Positions 1-4,459 of a stretch of DNA of 6,345 bases are shown piece after piece. The position numbers were made by a program, and so were the translations under genes. The notes below the pieces were generated by a model. The model did no database searches. It was not told where the DNA came from and worked only from the letters and a program-made list of their open reading frames with translations. Position 1 is the first letter of the stretch; every line of letters begins with the position of its first letter. Origin of the DNA: Haloferacaceae archaeon (GTDB taxonomy: Archaea; Halobacteriota; Halobacteria; Halobacteriales; Haloferacaceae); contig PWFE01000120.1 of assembly GCA_003554115.1 (NCBI GenBank), positions 1 through 6,345 on the forward strand. The letters run 5' to 3'.

Positions 1-104
1 TCCTCATTGTCGGGGTGCTTGTCGTTGGTTCGATCGTGTTTTTCGCCTACGACACCGTCGCAACGTTTCTCGAAAGCAGAGAAAAGCAGAAACAACGGCG
101 CTAA
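1..104 (+). CDS. C-terminal end of a small membrane protein (5' truncated)
   Basis: The reading frame beginning at base 3 is open from the window edge to a TAA at 102-104 and gives 33 residues. The first half is strongly hydrophobic (LIVGVLVVGSIVFFAY), which fits one transmembrane helix. It is followed by an amphipathic stretch and a very basic tail (ESREKQKQRR), which by the positive-inside rule should face the cytoplasm. The other two plus frames run through the region but give no membrane-like or haloarchaeal-looking protein. The stop lies 4 bases from the 3' end of the convergent tRNA gene. I do not recognise the family; with only the tail visible it could be any small single-pass or multi-pass membrane protein. 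Confidence 0.6.
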   Translation, partial: LIVGVLVVGSIVFFAYDTVATFLESREKQKQRR

Positions 105-108
105 CTCA

Positions 109-182
109 AGCTAGGACAGGGATTTGAACCCTGGAAGTCTCGATTACAAGTCGAGTGCATGAACCGCCCATGCTCTCCTAGC
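109..182 (-). tRNA. tRNA-Thr (anticodon UGU)
   Basis: The minus strand folds into a full cloverleaf of 74 nt. It has a perfect 7-bp acceptor stem (GCTAGGA/TCCTAGC) and a 4-bp D stem (GCAT/ATGC) with a 9-nt loop containing GG. The 5-bp anticodon stem (CTCGA/TCGAG) closes the loop CTTGTAA, placing anticodon TGT at 148-146, which reads ACA threonine codons. The variable loop has 5 nt, and the 5-bp T stem (CAGGG/CCCTG) carries loop TTCAAAT. The discriminator is U and CCA is not encoded. No intron is present. Oddity: position 8 is G and position 14 is G, so the nearly universal U8-A14 tertiary pair is missing. The 5' end is 17 bases beyond the GNAT stop, so it may be read through from that operon or from a weak promoter inside its 3' end. 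Confidence 0.93.
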
Positions 183-199
183 GCGTCTGCGTCCCTCGG

Positions 200-682
200 T
201 TAGTGGCCCCCCTTTGAGTGTGTATCGTTTTCGGTCGGCTTTGCTAACTCGACGCGATGGGGTTCGTACTCGTGTCGACGGTAGAATCGTCGGGCGTCGT
301 CGTTGGCCGCGAGGACTTCAAGCGTGATGCTGTCGACACCTGCAGCGGCCAACTCGACTTCGGCAGCCGCAAGCAGGCTGCTACCGACTCCTTCGTTGCG
401 CGAGGCTGGCCGGACATAGAGGTTGACGATGACGCCCGTCTGTTTGTCCTGGATGTAGCGGCCCGCTGCTGTTTTGTACATCACAAAACCGAGAAGCTCG
501 CCGTCCTCGCGGGCAACCAACAGCCCATCGGTCACGATGTGTTGAGCAATGGTCTCAGCGACAGCACTGCGGTTCTCCTCGCCCAGCAGCCGCGAGCCGT
601 ACCGCTGCTGGTCGACTGCTAACTCAACCCAACAGTCTGTGAGTTCGTCGACAGCCGACGTCTCCGGCTGAGTGATCTCCAT
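200..682 (-). CDS. GNAT family N-acetyltransferase
   Basis: A 160-residue protein of the Gcn5-related N-acetyltransferase fold, which moves an acetyl group from acetyl-CoA to an amine on a small molecule or protein. The usual fold order is visible: beta strands around 53-70 (LLVARE, ELLGFVMYK), motif A with strand VIVNLYV (84-90) and the CoA pyrophosphate loop R95-N-E-G98-V-G100, then a helix (SSLLAAAEVELAAAG). Motif B follows: LEVLAANDDARRFYRRHEYEP, with Tyr134 in the place of the usual catalytic acid. The length is normal for a single-domain enzyme. The frame opens upstream at 706, but ATG at 682 is preferred because it overlaps the TGA of the upstream CBS gene by one base (TGATG), a sign of translational coupling. 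The substrate cannot be told. The C-terminus (PTENDTHSKGGH) is a short hydrophilic tail. Confidence 0.88.
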   Translation of the reverse strand: MEITQPETSAVDELTDCWVELAVDQQRYGSRLLGEENRSAVAETIAQHIVTDGLLVAREDGELLGFVMYKTAAGRYIQDKQTGVIVNLYVRPASRNEGVGSSLLAAAEVELAAAGVDSITLEVLAANDDARRFYRRHEYEPHRVELAKPTENDTHSKGGH

Positions 683-1233
683 CAGTAGGCCCGACAGTCC
701 GCACACAGCTGCTGGCCGTTGCTATCGGAGAGCTCTGGAGCCAGCGAGCCACAGCCCTCACAGATGCTTTGGGTGGATTCGTCGACTGCCACCGAACCCG
801 TCGATCGACTGTCTGCAGTAAGCGGTTCGGCGGGCTGGCGCTCCGTTCGGGCGGTTTCGACGCTCTCGTGTGCAGCCAACACATCCCGTTCGGTCAGCAG
901 CCCGACCGCCTCGTCGCCGTCGACAACTAACAGCTGTGAGTGTCCTCGTGAGACGAGCAGTTGGGTGGCATCCGTCAGTGACGCCGTCGACTCGATAGTT
1001 GGGACGGCTGGATCCTGTAGCTCGCTGAGCGGCGTTTCGCGCTTGCCGTCCAGCAGTGCCGACATCGCAGTCAGCGTCGACAGTGAGCCGATTGGCTCGC
1101 TGCCACGGAGCACGACGACCGCGTCAGTGGATTCCGACCGCATCAACTCGGCGGCCGCAGCCAGCGTGTCAGACTCGCTGACGCCGACGAACTCCCTGTT
1201 CATCACATCACGGACTGTGATACCATTGCGCAT
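682..1233 (-). CDS. Two-CBS-domain protein with C-terminal zinc ribbon
   Basis: A 183-residue soluble protein. Residues 7-62 form the first CBS repeat (VRDVMNREFVGVSESDTL, then DAVVVLRGSEPIGSLS). Residues 68-123 form the second (PTIESTASLTDATQLL, then SQLLVVDGDEAVGLLTERDV), ending in the typical G-h-h-T-x-x-D strand/helix. Paired CBS repeats make a Bateman module that binds adenosyl ligands such as AMP, ATP or SAM. After a polar linker (125-155), C158-x2-C161 and C177-x2-C180 form a small zinc ribbon (CxxC-x15-CxxC). There is no enzymatic domain, so a regulatory or ligand-sensing role is inferred, possibly acting through partner binding by the ribbon. ATG at 1233 is chosen; nearby ATGs at 1237 and 1243 are out of frame. 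It is the first gene of a coupled pair with the GNAT gene. Confidence 0.87.
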   Translation of the reverse strand: MRNGITVRDVMNREFVGVSESDTLAAAAELMRSESTDAVVVLRGSEPIGSLSTLTAMSALLDGKRETPLSELQDPAVPTIESTASLTDATQLLVSRGHSQLLVVDGDEAVGLLTERDVLAAHESVETARTERQPAEPLTADSRSTGSVAVDESTQSICEGCGSLAPELSDSNGQQLCADCRAY

Positions 1234-1256
1234 ACATACACATGTGCGTCAGTCGG

Positions 1257-1265
1257 CTAAAAAGG
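1257..1265 (-). promoter_or_regulatory. TATA-like element for the CBS/GNAT operon
   Basis: The minus strand reads CCTTTTTAG, centred about 28 bases before the ATG at 1233. This is the spacing of a haloarchaeal TATA box that drives a leaderless transcript. A second AT-rich patch (CTTAATC) lies about 15 bases further upstream. The T run could instead, or also, serve as the terminator of the upstream gene ending at 1329. Confidence 0.45.
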
Positions 1266-1328
1266 CATCTGCAGAACGATTAAGAAGACGCCGACCGAAC
1301 AGCGATAGTTTGGGAACCGACCACAGGG

Positions 1329-1643
1329 TTAGCGGGTCCGGCTGAACTGGTCGGCACCCTCGTAGAACCAGTAGCCCCCCTCGCGCATTGCCCGGCCGAC
1401 GACTTGGTGCATCTCAACGATATCACCGAACTCGGATTTCTCGACATGTTCGAAGATCTCTCGCAGCGAGACGACTGTTTCGTGGTCGATTCGGATCGGA
1501 TCGTCGCCGTACTCCGAGACGAAGGCGTCGACTTCAAGCGGAAAGTCATCGTCCTCGTCGACCTTCTTTGCAATAACGGCGTGGCCGTACTGGCGGCCCC
1601 CTTCGCTGCCCTGCTCGCCGTCGGGATCGTGTGGCCAGTCCAT
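1329..1643 (-). CDS. Small acidic haloarchaeal protein, probably DUF5785 family
   Basis: A 104-residue soluble, acidic protein starting MDWPHDPDGEQGSEGGRQYG. It has a central segment HAVIAKKVDEDDDFPLEVDA and a helical C-terminal half (TVVSLREIFEHVEKSEFGDI, then MHQVVGRAMREGGYWFYEG). No signal peptide, membrane helix or cysteine is present. From memory of haloarchaeal genomes, the conserved MDWPHDPDG start and the VIAKKVDED core match a family annotated DUF5785, which has no known function. The frame extends 6 bases to a GTG (1649), but ATG at 1643 gives the family-like N-terminus. It is transcribed divergently from priS with a 179-base gap, and no partner gene is visible on its own strand. 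Treat the family name as likely and the function as unknown. Confidence 0.82.
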   Translation of the reverse strand: MDWPHDPDGEQGSEGGRQYGHAVIAKKVDEDDDFPLEVDAFVSEYGDDPIRIDHETVVSLREIFEHVEKSEFGDIVEMHQVVGRAMREGGYWFYEGADQFSRTR

Positions 1644-1666
1644 ACCCACTCATTCCCACGGTGAGT

Positions 1667-1678
1667 GGTTAGTCTTAC
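1667..1678 (-). promoter_or_regulatory. Weak TATA-like element for the 1643 gene
   Basis: The minus strand reads GTAAGACTAACC, 25-35 bases before the ATG at 1643. The position fits a haloarchaeal promoter for a short-leader or leaderless mRNA, but the base match to a TATA box is poor. Confidence 0.25.
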
Positions 1679-1763
1679 GCTCCGAACCGATGAGGTGCGA
1701 GGTCGGCGGTTACTGCCCAGCCGTGTTCATAAGTTAGTCTCGTCCTACCACTGAACACACAAG

Positions 1764-1784
1764 GTTCGGGACTGGTAGCCGAAC
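1764..1784. repeat. Inverted repeat upstream of the priS promoter
   Basis: GTTCGG (1764-1769) and CCGAAC (1779-1784) are exact reverse complements separated by 9 bases. The repeat ends 9 bases before the TATA-like element of priS. The arrangement would suit a dimeric regulator operator or a small hairpin, but six-base arms are short and may be chance. Confidence 0.3.
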
Positions 1785-1792
1785 GGTAACGA

Positions 1793-1799
1793 CTTTAGG
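1793..1799 (+). promoter_or_regulatory. TATA-like element for priS-GINS operon
   Basis: CTTTAGG lies in a GC-rich setting, centred 27 bases before the priS ATG at 1823. This is the spacing for a leaderless haloarchaeal transcript. There is no Shine-Dalgarno-like GGAGG before the ATG (CAACTCCACATCCG), which supports leaderless initiation. Confidence 0.5.
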
Positions 1800-1822
1800 C
1801 CCGCCGGGCAACTCCACATCCG

Positions 1823-2977
1823 ATGGACGACCGCACCCGTAGCTACCTCCGCGAGCGGTTCGGCGACTACTACCGAGCCACAGCGGTCGATCTCCCGCCG
1901 GCGGCCAACGAACGCGAGTGGGGCCACATCCCGTGGACGCCCGGGACGGGCACGACGATGGTTCGACACCAGTCCCAACTTGATCTTGGCGACGTCGACG
2001 ACTTTCTGGCCCGGACCGCCCCGAGACACGCCTACTTTTCGGCCGCCCGGTATACAGATCCCTCGGCGAGTACGATGTCACAAAAGGGCTGGCGCGGGGC
2101 GGATCTCGTCTTCGATCTCGATGCCGACCACCTCCCGGGCGTAGACCCCGAGACGGCAACGTATGCCGAGATGCTCGAAACCTGCAAGGACGCCCTGCTT
2201 CGGTTACTACGATTCATCGAGGAGGATTTCTCCTTCAAAGACGTCGAGATCGTCTTTTCAGGCGGCCGTGGCTACCACGTTCACGTCCGTGATCCCGAAC
2301 TTCAGCAGTTGGACAGTGACGCGCGCCGTGAAATCGTCGACTATGTCCTCGCCGAGGGGCTCGATACGGACAACCTGATCCGGACGGTTTCGGCGGGCGG
2401 CACCACCCAGCGTGTCCTCCGAACTGAGGGAGGCTGGGGTCGACGCGTCCACCAGCAGCTTCTGAGCGTGGTCGACGAACTCGACGCGCTGGACGACGCA
2501 GACGCCCTCAAGCGGCTCACTGAAATCAATGGGATCGGCGACGGCCGCGCTGAAACGATTCTTGGAGCCATTGAGGCCAACCGCGAGGCGATCGAGACCG
2601 GAAATATGGAGGCCGGCGGCCCGGGGATTCGACTTTTAGTCAGTACGTTGGCCGAGGAAGTTGCAGCGGCCGAATCCGCCCCAATTGACGAGCCAGTGAC
2701 CACAGACACCCATCGGCTGATTCGGCTGCCGAAAACGCTCCACGGCGGCAGCGGGCTGGTCGTCACACCGCTTGAACGCGACGAACTCGATGCGTTCGAT
2801 CCTCTGCAAGATGCGATCCCCGAGCGGTTCCGCGACGAGCAGATCGAGATCGAACTCGACGAGCCACGCCGAATCGAACTCGACGGCGATATAACTAAGT
2901 TGGATGCCGGTCATCACACGGTAGCAGAGTACGTCGGCGTCTTTCTGATGGCGCGCGGCGAGGCACGGAAAGCATGA
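1823..2977 (+). CDS. priS: DNA primase small (catalytic) subunit PriS
   Basis: A 384-residue archaeal/eukaryotic-type primase catalytic subunit. With PriL it synthesises the short primers that replicative polymerases extend. The catalytic acidic pair is in LVFDLDADHL (D98, D100). The conserved nucleotide-binding loop is FSGGRGYHVHV (S146-G-G-R149-G-Y-H152). The third metal-ligand region is D295-THRLIRLPKTLHGGSGL, with the R-x-P-x-[ST]-L-H motif. Length is normal for haloarchaea. Between the acidic pair and the SGGRG loop, where many archaeal PriS proteins carry a cysteine zinc knuckle, the only cysteine is C121, so that zinc site appears absent. Residues 232-250 (LTEINGIGDGRAETILGAI) look like a helix-hairpin-helix. 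The start ATG follows a TATA-like box by 27 bases. The stop overlaps the next gene by ATGA, so the two replication genes are co-transcribed and probably coupled. Confidence 0.96.
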   Translation: MDDRTRSYLRERFGDYYRATAVDLPPAANEREWGHIPWTPGTGTTMVRHQSQLDLGDVDDFLARTAPRHAYFSAARYTDPSASTMSQKGWRGADLVFDLDADHLPGVDPETATYAEMLETCKDALLRLLRFIEEDFSFKDVEIVFSGGRGYHVHVRDPELQQLDSDARREIVDYVLAEGLDTDNLIRTVSAGGTTQRVLRTEGGWGRRVHQQLLSVVDELDALDDADALKRLTEINGIGDGRAETILGAIEANREAIETGNMEAGGPGIRLLVSTLAEEVAAAESAPIDEPVTTDTHRLIRLPKTLHGGSGLVVTPLERDELDAFDPLQDAIPERFRDEQIEIELDEPRRIELDGDITKLDAGHHTVAEYVGVFLMARGEARKA

Positions 2978-3948
2978 ATCTAGACGAGCTTCGAACAGTC
3001 CAATCGAAAGAACGCCGCAAGGATAGCCTTCAGCAGCTGCGCGATTCGTTCTATCGGGATGTTGCAACCTACATCCAAGACCTCAAAGCCAGCCGAGACC
3101 GCCGAGCCACACAGGTCGACGATCCCTTTTCGGACACCGAAATCCGCCGGCTTTCCGACGAACTCGAAACCGCCGAGGAGGTCGCCGAAGCGGTCTACGA
3201 ACGCCGCGTTGGCAAAGTCGTCAAACTCGCCAGCTTCGCAGCCGCCGAGATGCCCGTCGACGACGAGGGGATGACCGGCGAGGAACGCGAGCTGTTCGAC
3301 GACCTTGTCGCGCGAATCGGCCAGAACAAACAGACGGTTCTTGAGGTGCTTTCGGGCACTGCCGAACCGGATGCGCCCTCGGAGCCCGTCGAAGCTTCCA
3401 AACCAGCACCATCGACGCCGGCCCCACCTACCGACAGAGCCAGTGAGTCGACCACTCAGACCGACCCAGCCGCGGCGGTTGGGTCGACGGCGGAAACCAA
3501 TCCGGCAGAATCGGCCCTCTCGGCTGATAGCGTGCTTGCGGAGGCGATGGGCACAACGCCGACTGAGCCACAGCCGGAAGCCGCAGAGTCGGCCACCTCG
3601 CCCGAGGTTCCACCGCCGGAAGCCGACCCAGAACCCGACGCCGTGTTGGGAACGTCGACTGACGGTGGGACCGAGGTGGCTACTCCGAACGAGAACCAGC
3701 CCACAGACACACCCGAACCGGCCGCCACTGAACGCAGAGAGCCACCGGCTGAATCAGCCCCGGTTGACGGCGTCGACTCGGCGGGCGAGGATAGCGATCG
3801 GACGACGGTTCGAATCACCAAAAACGTCGGCGAGATATTCTGCGTCGACGGCCGCGAGTATACGCTTTGCTCCGAGGATGTGGTGACACTGCCGACCGCA
3901 AATGCGGAACCGCTTGTCGAACGCGATGCGGCCCAGCAACTCGACTGA
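2974..3948 (+). CDS. gins51: GINS complex protein, GINS51 (Sld5/Psf1-like) type
   Basis: A 324-residue GINS subunit. In archaea GINS joins MCM and a RecJ/Cdc45-like protein as the replicative helicase complex. Residues 1-128 are the helical A domain (LRDSFYRDVATYIQDLKASR, then a coiled segment with AVYERRVGKVVKLASFAAAE and an acidic helix to VLSG). Residues 129-275 are a linker rich in Pro, Glu, Ala, Thr and Ser, with no predicted structure. Residues 276-324 form the small beta-rich B domain (TTVRITKNVGEIFCVDGREY, ending in a run with VVTLP and AEPLVERDAA). The A-then-B order is that of GINS51. Placement directly behind priS with a 4-base overlap is a well-known archaeal arrangement and strengthens the call. 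The linker is long, and the only hydrophobic island in it is ALSADSVLAEAM (181-192). The gene ends 5 bases from the convergent Usp gene, and no terminator is evident. Confidence 0.9.
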   Translation: MNLDELRTVQSKERRKDSLQQLRDSFYRDVATYIQDLKASRDRRATQVDDPFSDTEIRRLSDELETAEEVAEAVYERRVGKVVKLASFAAAEMPVDDEGMTGEERELFDDLVARIGQNKQTVLEVLSGTAEPDAPSEPVEASKPAPSTPAPPTDRASESTTQTDPAAAVGSTAETNPAESALSADSVLAEAMGTTPTEPQPEAAESATSPEVPPPEADPEPDAVLGTSTDGGTEVATPNENQPTDTPEPAATERREPPAESAPVDGVDSAGEDSDRTTVRITKNVGEIFCVDGREYTLCSEDVVTLPTANAEPLVERDAAQQLD

Positions 3949-3953
3949 GCAGC

Positions 3954-4382
3954 CTATTTGATAATCGTCACTGGGACGCTTGCTTTATCGAGGACGCTTT
4001 TGGCGACACTGCCGAAGTTTGTCGAATCCTCCGAGAGCCCACGGTGGCCGACGTAGATCGCATCAACGTCAGTCTCTTTTGCGTGGTCGGTAATCGTCTC
4101 GGCGGGCCACCCCGCGAGGAGTTCGGTCGAGATGTCGAGCGTTGCGTTGCGTTTTTCCGCGGCGGTTTCGGCGATGCGTTCGGCCTCCGAGAGGGTCTGT
4201 TTGCCGTTCTCGATGTCGGTGTCGCTACCCGGAATGACGAGACTGCCCTCGACCAACTTGGGTTCGGGCGTCAGCACGTGGACGATTTTGAGCGGTGCCT
4301 CCCAAGCGGTGGCCTCGATGGCGGCGTGTTCGACCGCACGCTTGCTGACTGGCGAGCCGTCTGTTGCAACGAGATACTGCAT
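3954..4382 (-). CDS. Universal stress protein, UspA family
   Basis: A 142-residue single Usp domain, a cytoplasmic alpha/beta fold that dimerises and in many members binds ATP. The first strand and loop MQYLVATDGSPVSKRAVEHA carry the conserved Asp8. IVHVL (33-37) is the second strand. DAIYVGHRG leads into the nucleotide-binding signature G112-x2-G115-x8-G124-S125, followed by the last helix and strand (VPVTIIK). The classical signature has 9 residues between the second and third glycine; here there are 8 (LSEDSTNF), so ATP binding may be altered. The start ATG at 4382 is the first in the frame and sits 27 bases from a TATA-like box. It is a single-gene unit, tail-to-tail with the GINS gene. 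The exact stress or ligand is not known. Confidence 0.92.
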   Translation of the reverse strand: MQYLVATDGSPVSKRAVEHAAIEATAWEAPLKIVHVLTPEPKLVEGSLVIPGSDTDIENGKQTLSEAERIAETAAEKRNATLDISTELLAGWPAETITDHAKETDVDAIYVGHRGLSEDSTNFGSVAKSVLDKASVPVTIIK

Positions 4383-4404
4383 AGCTGGGCTGATGGAGTC
4401 CGCA

Positions 4405-4413
4405 CTAATAATG
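4405..4413 (-). promoter_or_regulatory. TATA-like element for the Usp gene
   Basis: The minus strand reads CATTATTAG, centred 27 bases before the ATG at 4382, which predicts a leaderless transcript. The sequence ACATGTGTA lies just upstream of it. The element sits between the stop of the transducer gene and the Usp gene, so Usp has its own promoter rather than depending on read-through. Confidence 0.55.
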
Positions 4414-4459
4414 ACTACACATGTTCTCTCACAGTGGGAGTCCGGTGAGTGACTCTTGG

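Noticed and set aside
683..706. An eight-residue N-terminal extension of the GNAT protein (start at 706)
   Set aside because: It would overlap the zinc ribbon end of the upstream gene. The TGATG junction at 682 gives the natural coupled start.
719..1345. A 208-codon plus-strand open frame opposite the CBS gene
   Set aside because: It is Ser/Arg-rich with no recognisable domain, while the opposite strand encodes clear CBS repeats and a zinc ribbon.
3305..3886. A 193-codon plus-strand frame rich in Arg and Pro inside the GINS gene
   Set aside because: It is an out-of-frame reading of the Pro/Glu linker. Its basic composition is unlike haloarchaeal proteins.
4428..4456. GAGTC...GACTC stem (5 bp, 8-base loop) just after the transducer stop, considered as a terminator
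   Set aside because: The stem is too short and not followed by a T run. Archaeal terminators rely mainly on T tracts, so it is not supported.
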